From: Lachnospiraceae bacterium
Lineage (GTDB): Bacteria; Bacillota; Clostridia; Lachnospirales; Lachnospiraceae
DNA length: 64,000 nt
Direction: 5' to 3'
Assembly: GCA_017446045.1 (NCBI GenBank)
Contig: JAFSRP010000049.1
Location: 1-64,000 of the forward strand
Shown: piece after piece, positions 9,652-19,830 of the stretch
How positions within the stretch are numbered: position 1 is the stretch's first letter
Layout: each line of letters opens with the position of its first letter
Made by a program: the position numbers and the translations under genes
The notes under the pieces: generated by a model
The model's database searches: none
What the model was told of the DNA's origin: nothing
What the model saw: only the letters and a program-made list of their open reading frames with translations

Positions 9652-10346
9652 ATATTATAATTCCGCTCCCCGAAGATCCCGGTACCGACCCGAACAAAAG
9701 TGGCCCCTTCTTCTATTGCGACTTCATAGTCTCCGGTCATTCCCATGGACAGTATGTCCATTGCAACGCCCGGGATCCCGGCAGCATTGATGCGCTCCTT
9801 CAGTTCCCGAAGACCTCTGAAATATACCCTGTTGCTTTCCGGATCCTCCGTATATGGCGCGATCGTCATCAGTCCCCGTATCCTGAGATGCGGCAGAGCA
9901 GCGATCTCACGGACAAACGCAGGGGTCTCTTCAGGAGTCAGTCCGAACTTGCTTTCCTCTCCTGCCATATTGACTTCGCAGAGCACATCCATGATCACAT
10001 CATGCTTTGCAGCCTGCTTCTCGATCTCTTCTGCCAGCTTTTGATTATCCACAGAATGGATCATGTCAACAGTACCGATAAGGTATTTTACCTTATTTGC
10101 CTGCAGATGTCCGATCATATGCCAGTGCACCGAAGCAGGCAGCATCGGTGATTTATCGCGGATCTCCTGGACCTTGTTTTCGCCAAACACATCATAACCG
10201 CAGCGCAATGCCTCCGCAAGGTCCGGAACCGGCTTCGTCTTGCTGACAGCGATGAGCGTCACCTCATCCCTTTGGCGTCCGCTTCTTTCACAGGCTTCCC
10301 TGATCCTTTGCTCCACATATACCAGATTATCACTGATCTTACTCAT
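9648..10346 (-). CDS. yggS: YggS family pyridoxal phosphate-binding protein
   Basis: A 232-residue PLP homeostasis protein (PROSC/YggS). It has the alanine racemase-like barrel fold, with the PLP lysine in LIAVSKTKPV. Further family motifs are FGENKVQEIRDK, WHMIGHLQANK, MAGEESKFG and MDILSMGMTGD, ending in VRVGTGIFGER. It buffers PLP and has no catalytic activity of its own. It lies in the comEC-yggS-holA operon; in many Firmicutes it sits near sepF instead. Confidence 0.95.
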   Translation of the reverse strand: MSKISDNLVYVEQRIREACERSGRQRDEVTLIAVSKTKPVPDLAEALRCGYDVFGENKVQEIRDKSPMLPASVHWHMIGHLQANKVKYLIGTVDMIHSVDNQKLAEEIEKQAAKHDVIMDVLCEVNMAGEESKFGLTPEETPAFVREIAALPHLRIRGLMTIAPYTEDPESNRVYFRGLRELKERINAAGIPGVAMDILSMGMTGDYEVAIEEGATFVRVGTGIFGERNYNI

Positions 10347-10403
10347 GATAGGCTCATCCTACTTTCTTTATGATCCTGTCCGGAATGACAGGTCAGATAC
10401 TCC

Positions 10404-12830
10404 TTATTCTGATTTATTGTAAGTCAACTCCGGCGTTTTTACAACCGGCATCTGCCGATGTATCCTGCCGCTTGTTTGTGCTGCGGTTCCCGGGAAGGAA
10501 CGGATCCGCATCCTGCCGTCCCTGACATGTATTAAAACAGCACCGTCCTGATAAGTCCCCAACACGCCTGTTCCATAAAACGACAGCCTGTCTGTTACTT
10601 CCTTGGAGGGATGTCCGTACCGGTTGCTGCGCCCGGCCGAAATGACCGCATATTTCGGATGCATGGTTTCCATGAGTCTTACGGAAGTAGAAGTATCGCT
10701 GCCATGATGGGCGGTTTTCAGCACTGTAATATGTTTCCCGGGATATGCCCCTTCCCACCGGCGGCATACTTCGGCTTCCTCCGCCGCTGACATATCGCCG
10801 GTAAACAGCATTCTGAAAGCCCCGCTCTCCAACAGGACAGCCGGGGAATGGCAGTTGATCTCCTCTGTCTCCGACGGGGTGCCGGCATAGATGCAGCTGA
10901 TCCGCATCGCTCCGTCCGAAAGGATCTCTCTCCCATCCGTAAGATATGATTCCGCCTCCTCTGACAGCATCTGCCTGCGAAAGGCATTCACCAGCGCCTC
11001 ATATTTCTCATGTCCACGTGCCGGTCCCGGCAGGATCAGCCTTTTCACGCAGACACCGTCCTCTTCTTCCATCAGGTAGGTCAGACCATTGATATGGTCT
11101 GTATCCGCATGGCTGACCAGTGCGCAGTCGATCGCGCTGATCCCTTTGGAGTACAGCAGCGGCGCCAGGATCCGGTTTCCCAGCTGGGTATTGCCCGATG
11201 ATCCGCAATCGATCAGTACCGTATGCTCCTTTGTTTCGATCAGGAAACCGTCACCCTGACCCACATCCAGAGCTGTTACCGTAACGCCTGCAGGCGTTAT
11301 ATGGCGCAGCGTCACTGTGTTCAGGATCAGTATCACAAAAAGTACGGGGATCCTGATACACGGCAGGCCGCCGCGTTTGCAGCCATATCCCCGAACGCGG
11401 TCCCCTTCGCTTCCTGCTGTCGCGGACGCCCTGTCCGGGATCTTCAGAGTCAGATACAACGCACCCAAAAGTACCGCGTAATACACCAGGATCTGCCAAA
11501 GCTCCGGACGCCCAAACAGAATCGAAGAAAAGGGCAGCTGCACACTCAGGCTGCTGAGTTTTTCATAGAACTGCAGAATATAGTGGCCCGGTGCTGCCGC
11601 TGCAGCAGAGAGTAACCCGGGCTTTGGCTGAAAGGTCCCGTACAGGACTGCTGCCGGAAAGGAGCACGCCGTTAACACGGCCAGTACTCCCATGCCTGAT
11701 ATAAGTACTATGCCCATCAGCGGGACAACGATCAGATTCAGGAACAGGCCATAAAGAGGGAACGAAAAATAATGCCAGATGGTGACAGGGAGTGTTACCA
11801 GCTGTATGCTCATGCTTACGATCAGTATCTTCACCCATCCCGGCAGCCTGTTCAACCTTCTGATACGCCTGCCGCCGGATGTCCTTGCCGAACGGGACTC
11901 CGCCAACCGCTCTATCCTTTGTACCGTTTCTTCACCGACAAATGCGATCCCGAATACAGCGGCAAAGGACAGCTGAAACCCGCTCTGAAACAGCTGATAC
12001 GGGTTTTGAAGGATCATCAGGATCAATGCCGCAAAGAGCGCGGATCTCATATCGTAAGCGCGGCCTGCCGCCCCTGCAGCAAAAGCGAACAGCAGCATGA
12101 CAAAAGCGCGGAGACCGGACCCGGGGACCCCGATCATCAGAAGATATGCGAAGACCAGGATGCCTGCCGCAAGACCGGACCCGATCCTGCCGAACTTTCG
12201 TCTTCGCAGAATGCCGAAAGCTCCCATCCCCAGTATGCTCACATGCAGTCCGCTTACAGCGAGCAGATGAGAGATCCCTGAGGCTCGGTAAAGATCTCTT
12301 ATTTTGGGATCCGGTGCATCTTTTTCTCCAAGAAGCAGCGCTTTATAGATCCCGGCGTCTTTCGGATCAAGTCCAAGATCCAGTATATTGGCAAAGCTTC
12401 CGGAGACTTTTTTCAGAGGCCGGATGATCATTGCCGCAAAGCCGTTTCCTTCCGGTTCCTTCCCGCGAAATGCCAGGTATGACTCCTCACTGCAGATCCC
12501 CTGCCCTTTCAGATACATGGCATAATCAAACTGTCCCGGATTGGTTGCCTCATGCCGCCGAAAGAACAGCTCTGCTTCAGGTGTATGAAACATGGAGGAA
12601 ACAAAAGCTCCTCTGACCGATCCGAGTATAAACATACAGACGATCAGCGCTGCCTCCATGCGCCTTATCCGGAAAGGAGAAGCGCTTTCCTGTGAAAACA
12701 CACAGACCCTCAGTATCGCGGCAGCCATCAGCAGACACGCGGCATATTTTACAACTACCGGCATCTCCTGTATGCCGCATATTGTGCCGGACATCAGTGC
12801 CAGCCCGGCATACATCAAAGGTCGTTTCAA
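10404..12830 (-). CDS. comEC: ComEC/Rec2 DNA-uptake channel protein
   Basis: An integral membrane protein of about 808 residues that imports single-stranded DNA during transformation. The order is: N-terminal membrane segments and the DUF4131-like region, the competence domain with SHLLAVSGLHVSILGMG, about ten membrane helices, and the C-terminal MBL domain (DVGQGDGFLIET, SHADTDHINGL, FTGDM, TAHHGSDTST). I start it at the TTG at 12830, which gives M-K-R-P-L-M-Y-A-G as usual in the family. The ATG at 12878 is inside the loop of the gpmI terminator. It heads comEC-yggS-holA. Confidence 0.9.
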   Translation of the reverse strand: MKRPLMYAGLALMSGTICGIQEMPVVVKYAACLLMAAAILRVCVFSQESASPFRIRRMEAALIVCMFILGSVRGAFVSSMFHTPEAELFFRRHEATNPGQFDYAMYLKGQGICSEESYLAFRGKEPEGNGFAAMIIRPLKKVSGSFANILDLGLDPKDAGIYKALLLGEKDAPDPKIRDLYRASGISHLLAVSGLHVSILGMGAFGILRRRKFGRIGSGLAAGILVFAYLLMIGVPGSGLRAFVMLLFAFAAGAAGRAYDMRSALFAALILMILQNPYQLFQSGFQLSFAAVFGIAFVGEETVQRIERLAESRSARTSGGRRIRRLNRLPGWVKILIVSMSIQLVTLPVTIWHYFSFPLYGLFLNLIVVPLMGIVLISGMGVLAVLTACSFPAAVLYGTFQPKPGLLSAAAAAPGHYILQFYEKLSSLSVQLPFSSILFGRPELWQILVYYAVLLGALYLTLKIPDRASATAGSEGDRVRGYGCKRGGLPCIRIPVLFVILILNTVTLRHITPAGVTVTALDVGQGDGFLIETKEHTVLIDCGSSGNTQLGNRILAPLLYSKGISAIDCALVSHADTDHINGLTYLMEEEDGVCVKRLILPGPARGHEKYEALVNAFRRQMLSEEAESYLTDGREILSDGAMRISCIYAGTPSETEEINCHSPAVLLESGAFRMLFTGDMSAAEEAEVCRRWEGAYPGKHITVLKTAHHGSDTSTSVRLMETMHPKYAVISAGRSNRYGHPSKEVTDRLSFYGTGVLGTYQDGAVLIHVRDGRMRIRSFPGTAAQTSGRIHRQMPVVKTPELTYNKSE

Positions 12831-12850
12831 TTTCTGATACTCTTGTACAA

Positions 12851-12887
12851 TAAATAACCGCCCGTTGTTATTGAACATCGGGCGGTT
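12851..12887 (-). terminator. Intrinsic terminator of gpmI, overlapping the comEC upstream region
   Basis: On the minus strand the perfect 9-bp arms AACCGCCCG and CGGGCGGTT flank a 14-base loop, followed by ATTTATTG. The U-run is short, so read-through into comEC is possible. Confidence 0.65.
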
Positions 12888-12929
12888 ATGATCTTTACCT
12901 GTATGCCTGCCGAAAGATGGCAGAATGCT

Positions 12930-14471
12930 TTATTTGACCAGAAGTGACTTTCCGGTCATTTCCGCCGGCTGCGGAAGTCCCATCAGTTCCAGCATCGTCG
13001 GAGCGATGTCCGCAAGAACACCATTCTCACGAAGACGATAAGCCGGATCTGCGTTGAAAAGGATAAAGGGGACCGGATTGGTCGTATGCGCCGTATGCGG
13101 TGTGCCTGTGGCAGGATCGACCATTACATCGGAATTGCCGTGATCCGCGCAGATAAACATCACGCCGTCCATCTCCTTCACTGCCTCACATACCTTTCCG
13201 ACACAGGTATCCACTGTCTCCACAGCCTTGATCGCCGCTTCAAGGACACCGGTATGGCCGACCATATCGGAATTTGCAAAGTTGCAAATGACCACGTCAT
13301 ACTTATCGCTGCGGATCGCCTCGCAGAGCTTTTCGCAAACCTCCGGCGCGCTCATTTCCGGCTTGAGATCATAGGTGGGAACTTCCTTGGGAGACGGGAT
13401 CAGGATCCTGTCCTCCCCTTCGCTCGGCACCTCGATGCCGCCGTTGAAGAAGAACGTGACATGCGCATACTTCTCCGTCTCCGCAATACGCAGCTGCTTC
13501 AAATGATTTGCCGCGATATACTCGCCGAAAGTATTGGTGATCTCTTCCTTCAGGAAAGCCACGGACTTGTTGGCAATGGTCTCGTCATAATCAGTAAAGC
13601 AGGTATACTGGACCGGGAATCTCGGTCCGCGGTCAAAGCCGGTGAACTCCTCGTCACAGAACGCTCTGGAGATCTCTCTGGCCCTGTCAGGACGGAAATT
13701 GAAGAAGATGATCGAATCATTTGCGCCGATGGTAGCGACCGGCTTCCCGTTCTTCATGACCACGGAAGGAAGGATGAACTCATCAGTCACCCCTTCCGCA
13801 TAAGAAGAACGCATGATCTCCTCGGCGGAATCCTTCTGTACGCCGATCCCCTTCGTCAGCGCGTCATACGCCTTCTCGATGCGGTCATAATTCTTGTCCC
13901 GGTCCATGGCATAATATCTGCCGCTGATGGATGCGATCTCGCCGACGCCGAGTTCCGCCATTTTTTCTTCGAGCGCACGAATATAACCGATGCCGCTCTC
14001 GGGCGGTGTATCTCTTCCGTCCATAAAGCAATGGACATATACCTTCTTCAGTCCTTCCCGCTTCGCAAGCTCCAGGAGCCCGTAAAGATGCGTATTGTGG
14101 CTGTGGACGCCGCCATCGGACAGAAGTCCCATGATATGCAGCGACGTGCCGTGCCTGCGGCAGTTCTCCACGCTCTCCAGCAGCGCCGGATTCCGGAAGA
14201 AATCTCCGTCCTCAATGCTCTTGGTAATGCGCGTCAGTTCCTGGTAGATGATCCTTCCGGCACCCATGTTCAGATGGCCGACTTCGGAATTGCCCATCTG
14301 TCCGTCCGGCAGTCCGACCGCCAGTCCGGAGGCATATCCCTTAACAAAGGGACACTCCTTCATCAGCCGGTCAAGATTCGGTGTATTCGCCAGAGCAACC
14401 GCATTGTTCTCTCTTTCTTCACGGAGTCCGAGTCCGTCCATGATCACTAAAACTGCAGGTCTTTTTCCCAT
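12930..14471 (-). CDS. gpmI: 2,3-bisphosphoglycerate-independent phosphoglycerate mutase
   Basis: A 513-residue, manganese-dependent glycolytic enzyme that interconverts 3- and 2-phosphoglycerate. It has the alkaline-phosphatase-like fold: IMDGLG near the start, the phosphoserine in MGNSEVGHLNMGAGR, and CADHGNSDVM near the end. The second domain contains VHCFMDGRDTPPESG. The length is typical. It is transcribed away from uvrB, and enolase, the next step, is 10 kb away on the other strand. Confidence 0.98.
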   Translation of the reverse strand: MGKRPAVLVIMDGLGLREERENNAVALANTPNLDRLMKECPFVKGYASGLAVGLPDGQMGNSEVGHLNMGAGRIIYQELTRITKSIEDGDFFRNPALLESVENCRRHGTSLHIMGLLSDGGVHSHNTHLYGLLELAKREGLKKVYVHCFMDGRDTPPESGIGYIRALEEKMAELGVGEIASISGRYYAMDRDKNYDRIEKAYDALTKGIGVQKDSAEEIMRSSYAEGVTDEFILPSVVMKNGKPVATIGANDSIIFFNFRPDRAREISRAFCDEEFTGFDRGPRFPVQYTCFTDYDETIANKSVAFLKEEITNTFGEYIAANHLKQLRIAETEKYAHVTFFFNGGIEVPSEGEDRILIPSPKEVPTYDLKPEMSAPEVCEKLCEAIRSDKYDVVICNFANSDMVGHTGVLEAAIKAVETVDTCVGKVCEAVKEMDGVMFICADHGNSDVMVDPATGTPHTAHTTNPVPFILFNADPAYRLRENGVLADIAPTMLELMGLPQPAEMTGKSLLVK

Positions 14472-14513
14472 ATTCTCACCTCATATGTCCTGTGACCCCT
14501 CCAGAGGGATCTC

Positions 14514-14540
14514 ATTATACAACAGGCTGAAAACGCCTGT
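14514..14540 (-). promoter_or_regulatory. Likely gpmI promoter with a palindrome
   Basis: A perfect TATAAT (14514-14519 on the minus strand) lies about 40 bases before the gpmI ATG. Just upstream, ACAGGC-N7-GCCTGT (14522-14540) forms an inverted repeat where the -35 spacer would be. No good -35 box is seen, so an activator or a regulator acting at the palindrome is possible. Confidence 0.45.
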
Positions 14541-14615
14541 ATCTGTTCAATCACATCGCACACAATCATAGCACAACCACCGGAAATAAGTAAAGCTGAT
14601 TCCTGTTTTCTATGC

Positions 14616-14621
14616 TATACT
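14616..14621 (+). promoter_or_regulatory. uvrB extended -10 promoter
   Basis: TATACT preceded by TG and one base (TGCTATACT) makes an extended -10 element; no -35 is needed. The start point would be near 14628. This favours the uvrB start at 14668 and excludes an upstream ATG at 14623. Confidence 0.5.
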
Positions 14622-14667
14622 TGTGTCGGACATTTCATATCAAAATACAGGACGCATGAGGTACCTG

Positions 14668-16647
14668 ATGGCAGAGTTTATACTACATTCAGAATACGCG
14701 CCTACCGGTGACCAGCCGCAGGCGATCCGGGAACTCGTAGACGGATTTCGCGCCGGCAACCAGTTCCAGACCCTGCTTGGAGCCACCGGTTCCGGAAAGA
14801 CCTTCACTATGGCGAATGTGATCCGCGAGCTGAAAAAGCCGACACTGATCATTGCCCATAACAAGACCCTGGCAGCGCAGCTTTATGGTGAATTTAAAGA
14901 GTATTTTCCCGAAAACGCCGTAGAGTATTTTGTTTCTTATTATGATTACTATCAGCCGGAGGCTTACGTTCCCTCGACAGATACCTATATCGAAAAGGAC
15001 TCAGCCATCAATGATGAGATCGATAAGCTGCGTCATTCCGCAACAGCCGCCCTGTCAGAACGGGATGACGTGATCATTGTTGCTTCGGTCTCCTGTATCT
15101 ATGGCCTGGGTTCCCCTATCGATTATAAAAACATGACAGTCTCTCTCCGTCCGGGACAGACCTATGACATGCGCGATATCATGCGACGTCTGGTAGACAT
15201 GCAGTACATGCGCAATGAAATGGACTTCAAGCGCGGCTCCTTCCGTGTGCACGGAGACGTGCTGGAGATCTATCCTTCCTACTCCGGCGGAGAAGCTTAT
15301 CGGATCGAATTTTTCGGCGACGAGATCGACCGCATCTCTTCTTTCGATTCGGTGACAGGTCATGTGAAAGCCTCCCTGAATCACTGTATCGTGTTCCCCG
15401 CATCTCATTATGTGGTTCCCAAAGAGCAGATGGACCGTGCCTGTGACGCGATCCTTGAGGAAATGGAGGAACGTGTGCGCTTTTTCACCTCCGAGGACCG
15501 TTTTATCGAAGCTCAGCGCATCGGTGAGCGCACCAGCTTCGATGTTGAGATGCTCAAGGAGACCGGTATCTGCTCCGGGATCGAAAACTATACCCGTCAT
15601 CTGGCAGGATCCCCCGCCGGCGCGCCTCCCTATACCCTGATCGACTATTTCCCGAAGGAATTCCTGATCATTATTGACGAGTCACATATGACGATTCCTC
15701 AGGTCAGGGCTATGTATGCCGGAGACCATTCCCGTAAAACAGTCCTTGTGGATTACGGATTCCGTCTTCCTTCCGCGCTTGACAACCGTCCCTTAAACTT
15801 TGAGGAATTTGAGACACGGATCGATCAGATGCTCTTTGTTTCAGCTACGCCCGGGCCTTATGAATATAATCATGAACTGCTTCGCGCTGAGCAGATCATC
15901 CGCCCGACCGGACTCCTGGATCCGCCGGTCGAGGTCCATCCTGTGCAGGGACAGATCGACGATCTCATCTCACAGATCCATAAGGAGACCGAAAAAGGCT
16001 ACAAAGTGCTGGTAACGACACTGACCAAAAAGATGGCCGAGGATCTGACCAAGTACATGCAGGATACCGGTATCCGCGTCCGTTATCTGCATTCGGACGT
16101 GGACACTCTTGAACGCAGCGAGATCATCCGGGACATGCGTCTAGATGTATTCGATGTGCTGGTCGGCATCAACCTGCTGAGGGAAGGCCTTGATATTCCG
16201 GAGGTATCTCTGGTGGCGATCCTCGATGCCGATAAGGAAGGCTTCCTGCGCAGCGAGACTTCACTGATCCAGACGATCGGACGTGCTGCCCGAAACGTGG
16301 ACGGTCATGTGATCATGTATGCCGATACGGTTACGGAATCGATGCGGCGCGCGATCGATGAGACCAACCGGAGACGGGCTGTGCAGAGCGCCTATAATGA
16401 AGAGCATGGCATCACACCTGTTTCGATCCGCAAGGCAGTGCGTGAGCTGATGACCATCTCCAAGGCTGCTTCCGAAGATACCGGGCGGGCTGAAAAGGAT
16501 ATCGAATCCATGAATCCGCGGGAACTGAAAGCCCTTTCTGCCGCCTTAAGCAAGCAGATGCGCGCAGCTGCCGCCGAATTGAATTTCGAGGAAGCCATCC
16601 GGCTCCGCGACCGCCTGTCCGAAGTCAGAAAACTCCTTATGGACTGA
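14668..16647 (+). CDS. uvrB: Excinuclease ABC subunit B
   Basis: A 659-residue helicase-like protein of nucleotide excision repair; it loads damaged DNA for UvrC. Visible: Walker [10 protein letters not shown], the beta-hairpin [20 protein letters not shown], helicase motifs [14 protein letters not shown] and DESH, the late motifs [17 protein letters not shown] and QTIGRAARN, and the C-terminal UVR motif [17 protein letters not shown]. It starts M-A-E-F-I-L-H, with GAGG just upstream. No uvrA is next to it in this window. Its tail overlaps the convergent 426-residue gene by 11 bases. Confidence 0.98.
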   Translation: MAEFILHSEYAPTGDQPQAIRELVDGFRAGNQFQTLLGATGSGKTFTMANVIRELKKPTLIIAHNKTLAAQLYGEFKEYFPENAVEYFVSYYDYYQPEAYVPSTDTYIEKDSAINDEIDKLRHSATAALSERDDVIIVASVSCIYGLGSPIDYKNMTVSLRPGQTYDMRDIMRRLVDMQYMRNEMDFKRGSFRVHGDVLEIYPSYSGGEAYRIEFFGDEIDRISSFDSVTGHVKASLNHCIVFPASHYVVPKEQMDRACDAILEEMEERVRFFTSEDRFIEAQRIGERTSFDVEMLKETGICSGIENYTRHLAGSPAGAPPYTLIDYFPKEFLIIIDESHMTIPQVRAMYAGDHSRKTVLVDYGFRLPSALDNRPLNFEEFETRIDQMLFVSATPGPYEYNHELLRAEQIIRPTGLLDPPVEVHPVQGQIDDLISQIHKETEKGYKVLVTTLTKKMAEDLTKYMQDTGIRVRYLHSDVDTLERSEIIRDMRLDVFDVLVGINLLREGLDIPEVSLVAILDADKEGFLRSETSLIQTIGRAARNVDGHVIMYADTVTESMRRAIDETNRRRAVQSAYNEEHGITPVSIRKAVRELMTISKAASEDTGRAEKDIESMNPRELKALSAALSKQMRAAAAELNFEEAIRLRDRLSEVRKLLMD

Positions 16648-17917
16648 CCACGTCCACGACCTCATATCCTTCAAATTCAAAGCCTTTTCTGCTGCCGCCG
16701 GCCAGGAAAAGGCTTTCGTCATATAACACATCAAAGCTCTCCTCGTCCGTTACGATCCGGTACCCTATCGGATCATGATACACTGTAAGCGGGCCTCCTC
16801 CCTTCGGGATCATTACGGCATCCGGCGGAAAATATCCGGCAAATCGCTGCGGTACAAGAGGATTCTCCTCGACACCGGTGTACGTCTCCGTTACTGTCCG
16901 TCCGTTCAGGATGTGTTCGATCTCCCCGCTGACGATCACCTCAAAACCACACGCCGAACATCGTCCGTTTGCGATCTCATGTTCCTCCGCCGGAAACTCA
17001 TAACCGCAGGACATGCACACCGCGCTATGCTCACGAGCGTCCAAAGGCTCACAGACCCTCTCCGCATGAGCGCAGCCGGCCTTACGGACAGCATCAGAAA
17101 GGCCGGATACCTCGACCGGACCGTGGTGCGAACAGACATCCTCCCCACCGTCCCCCGGAAGGATATACTCTCCTCCCAGATTCAGAAACAATGTATCCCC
17201 CATCAGCATATCGCCGAAAGCAGCTGCGTCCGTCCCGCTGACAGTCCAGCAGATCTCTATGGCACGGCTCCTGCCATAACGTCCGCGCGTAATGTTCGTC
17301 GATACGATACGCACATCGCCCATGCGGACTGTCTCCACCGCCGGCGCAGCCGTTGGCGTAGAATAATCCGGGATCATTATCATCACATCCGGATCCTCCA
17401 TAAAAACATTGAGCGCATCCATGTGCTCCGACCTTCCAAGTTCAAATCCGTAAAAACGCATCGGCTCCGCAGCGACGGAAAGATGTACCTCAAATGAATC
17501 CGGACCGGTCAGCACCGCATATGCTTCCAGGGTACTGCACTCGAGATTGTTCTGATCCGATGACCTGTCCCCGTCTGCGGAAAAAAGCTGCATCTGCGTA
17601 CTGTATACGGCATATCCGAGTGCTCTTGCCGCGGCTGCCTGTTCCGCCTTTTCTTCCGAATACGAACCCGGCGTCGCTTCCTCATCTATTCCGTCAAACA
17701 GGTCCGATGCTTCCTCCTCATATATCTCATCAGACCAGTCGCTCTGTGTCCTTTCTCTCTCAGTAAACTCTCCCGGGGTAGCCGTGTTGCCGGAGCAGTC
17801 TCCTGCCGGAAAGATGCCGTCCGCATATTCTGCCCGCGCGCGGCCGGCGGAGCAGCAGAACACAACGAGCACAGCAGCAAAAAGAAACGCCAGCCTTATT
17901 TCATTATGTTTCCGCAT
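16637..17917 (-). CDS. Secreted protein with a central zinc-ribbon-like Cys cluster; last gene of the SipW cluster
   Basis: A 426-residue secreted protein. The signal peptide ([15 protein letters not shown] then ARA-E) is cut near residue 29. Acidic low-complexity sequence follows (residues 40-95). A beta-rich domain at about 125-250 has [18 protein letters not shown], similar in style to cohesin- or NEAT-like sandwich folds, but I cannot name it. CMSC (301-304) and CSAC (320-323) look like a small zinc ribbon. The C-terminal part ends in [16 protein letters not shown]. The start overlaps the preceding gene by 14 bases. It is the last of six genes and is unrecognised as a family. Confidence 0.75.
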   Translation of the reverse strand: MRKHNEIRLAFLFAAVLVVFCCSAGRARAEYADGIFPAGDCSGNTATPGEFTERERTQSDWSDEIYEEEASDLFDGIDEEATPGSYSEEKAEQAAAARALGYAVYSTQMQLFSADGDRSSDQNNLECSTLEAYAVLTGPDSFEVHLSVAAEPMRFYGFELGRSEHMDALNVFMEDPDVMIMIPDYSTPTAAPAVETVRMGDVRIVSTNITRGRYGRSRAIEICWTVSGTDAAAFGDMLMGDTLFLNLGGEYILPGDGGEDVCSHHGPVEVSGLSDAVRKAGCAHAERVCEPLDAREHSAVCMSCGYEFPAEEHEIANGRCSACGFEVIVSGEIEHILNGRTVTETYTGVEENPLVPQRFAGYFPPDAVMIPKGGGPLTVYHDPIGYRIVTDEESFDVLYDESLFLAGGSRKGFEFEGYEVVDVVSP

Positions 17918-18863
17918 ACAGCGCTTCCTTTCCGTCCGCTCTGACAGAAATACCGCTTATCTCCGGAAGCCAGAAGACCGTCAGCTTTGTTTCATAAGAG
18001 ATATGCTCTTCCCTTGTACCGACCGACACTACACAGCGGTAACAGCTGTCGTGGTCCTCCCGGCGAAGTCCCGAAAGCGTCAGACGCGCACTGTTCTCCT
18101 CCAGGCGTAAATAATCCTGATCATTCCGCCTTTTTACATACCATGTATAAGACACGGCTTCATCTGTTTCCGCGTCCAGGGTGACCCGGCCGTACTGAAA
18201 CGCAGTTTTTCCGTGCTGCAGCCTGTAGTCATTTTCTTCCGGCAGGTCCCGGATCCATTCGATCACATGATTGTTGAAGTGTTCCTCATCCCAGAGATCT
18301 GCAGCGCCCGGATCCTGACCCGGACTTATCCCCTGACCGCTTTCCGGAATGACATTCGTTCTCCAGAGAGCCTTTGCCGTCGGACGGCCTTCCTCGTCAG
18401 GCTCTGCTCCCGCCAGGTCTGCGGGATCATCCGACGCCAGCAGATAAACAACAGTATCGGAAAGCAGCTCTGCATTCTCTTCCGGAGAGATCTCCTGCTG
18501 CCGGTTGCCTTTCATATACCAGCCCGCAAACCATTTGTCTTCCCTGACAGGGTCTTCCGGCAGTTCAACTATCTCCCCGTAGACCTGCTCCAGAACAGTC
18601 CCGGTGCTCCCGTCGGGAAACATTCCGCCCGCTGTCAAAAAATGCACTCCGTAATACCGGGGCGTATAAAGACCCGAAAGGATTATTTCCGTACCATCGA
18701 CTTCTGTAAGGTTCTTTACATAGACATCAGGATAAATAATATCGCCAACAGCTGCTGTTCCTGTCTGCGGATCTTCCGGCGTCCCGGTCCCCGAAACGGC
18801 AGCCTGTGACACGATATGAAGTCCTCCCACTACCAGTATGGGCAGAAGCAGCTTACTCATCAT
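17904..18863 (-). CDS. Secreted protein with an InlB-like repeat and Ig-like domain
   Basis: A 319-residue exported protein beginning M-M-S-K-L-L-L-P-I-L-V, a signal sequence ending near SQA. The start at 18863 overlaps the preceding gene's last codons (ATGATGAGTAA), which is a coupled arrangement. Residues about 85-125 read like a Listeria-Bacteroides/InlB B-repeat: GGMFPDG, then VELPEDPVREDKWFAGWY. The C-terminal half (AFQYGRVTLDAETD, YTWYVKRRNDQDY, SCYRCVVSV) looks like an Ig-like domain. There is no sortase signal or lipobox. Role unknown; by context a surface or fibre component. Confidence 0.75.
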   Translation of the reverse strand: MMSKLLLPILVVGGLHIVSQAAVSGTGTPEDPQTGTAAVGDIIYPDVYVKNLTEVDGTEIILSGLYTPRYYGVHFLTAGGMFPDGSTGTVLEQVYGEIVELPEDPVREDKWFAGWYMKGNRQQEISPEENAELLSDTVVYLLASDDPADLAGAEPDEEGRPTAKALWRTNVIPESGQGISPGQDPGAADLWDEEHFNNHVIEWIRDLPEENDYRLQHGKTAFQYGRVTLDAETDEAVSYTWYVKRRNDQDYLRLEENSARLTLSGLRREDHDSCYRCVVSVGTREEHISYETKLTVFWLPEISGISVRADGKEALYAET

Positions 18864-19830
18864 ACTGCGGAGTATAGTCCTGTTCACTGTAATACACATC
18901 CTCTCCGTCCAGTCGGACGATATACCATGGCGAAGCTGCAATGCCCGCCTCATTTATAAGTTCATACCGGACAGCAGTCTCCGGCTGCGCGGGTGACAGA
19001 CGAAGAGCCAGCCCACGGGCCTCTCTTCCGGCGAAGTATTCTGTCTCGTCTCCTGTCTCTGCTCCGAGATACCAGACCGTTTCATGATCCGGTCCGTTTC
19101 CCTCCAATACCTCAGGAGCCAGCTCCACGATGTGGGTCTGACCTGCAGAAAGCTGCTCGCCTCCGGCCGTTTCCCACACCTCTTCCGGTCTGATATACGC
19201 CGTAAATCCATGAATATGATTTTCGGCTTCGTCATGGTTAAAACGGCGAAGGATCTCCTCAAAGATCTCCTGATTGCTTACTGTTTCGTCCTCTATGAAT
19301 TCATTCAGTGATTTCTGGGCAGCTGCCAGGGAAAAGGCATAATCGGCTGTCAGCGGCAGATCCCTTTCTGTTTTGTCGATCGCGATCCTATACGTATATT
19401 CCAGCAAATCTCCCGGACGGACCAGCTGCGGGTCTGAGATCAGTATCGCCGTACCGTTTTCAAACAATGCTTCCGCACCTTCCCGCTCCAGTCGGATCTG
19501 CTCCCTGCCCGATGTTCCGCCCAGAACCACCCCAAGCTTCGGCAGAACATAGCAATCCGTATTACCGGTATACCTGGTCCGGAAAGTCACCCGAAAACTG
19601 TCCCCTTCCGAAAAAGGCAGCAAATGGTCACGGTCTTCGCGTAGATCTGCCTCCGCGCCATGTCCCTGGATAGAAAAGCGCAGGGAAGCAGCTTTTGCTC
19701 CGTTGTCCGCGAAGACCCGGTCTGTATAGTAGGCGGATGCCCTGACGGCACACAGGGCAAGAAGCCCTGCCGCCGCCAGAACGGTCCCTTTTTTCAAAAA
19801 ACTTAATTTGCTGCTGCGATGTGTATCCAT
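18853..19830 (-). CDS. Secreted protein with SipW-type signal peptide
   Basis: A 325-residue secreted protein. The N-terminus has Lys, then a hydrophobic core GTVLAAAGLLALCAVRASA and the AYYTDRVFADNG stretch. This AY-(F/Y/W)-T-D mark follows the core in SipW-dependent exported proteins (TasA, TapA and their relatives). The mature part is beta-rich, with GDSFRVTFRTRYTGNTDCYV and repeated DLLEYTYRI-like strands. Its start overlaps the upstream TasA-like gene by 28 bases. It may be a fibre subunit or an anchor like TapA; this is inferred only from context and signal type. Confidence 0.78.
   Translation of the reverse strand: MDTHRSSKLSFLKKGTVLAAAGLLALCAVRASAYYTDRVFADNGAKAASLRFSIQGHGAEADLREDRDHLLPFSEGDSFRVTFRTRYTGNTDCYVLPKLGVVLGGTSGREQIRLEREGAEALFENGTAILISDPQLVRPGDLLEYTYRIAIDKTERDLPLTADYAFSLAAAQKSLNEFIEDETVSNQEIFEEILRRFNHDEAENHIHGFTAYIRPEEVWETAGGEQLSAGQTHIVELAPEVLEGNGPDHETVWYLGAETGDETEYFAGREARGLALRLSPAQPETAVRYELINEAGIAASPWYIVRLDGEDVYYSEQDYTPQYDE

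Noticed and set aside
12831-12878. ATG at 12878 as comEC start
   Set aside because: It lies in the loop of the gpmI terminator, has no ribosome site, and the family start fits the TTG at 12830.
13086-14450. Open frame of 454 codons on the plus strand
   Set aside because: It is fully antisense to gpmI; its composition and lack of a ribosome site show it is a shadow of the strong codon bias of that gene.
14623-14667. Upstream ATG at 14623 for uvrB
   Set aside because: It falls at or before the predicted transcription start and adds residues absent from UvrB; the ATG at 14668 fits the family.
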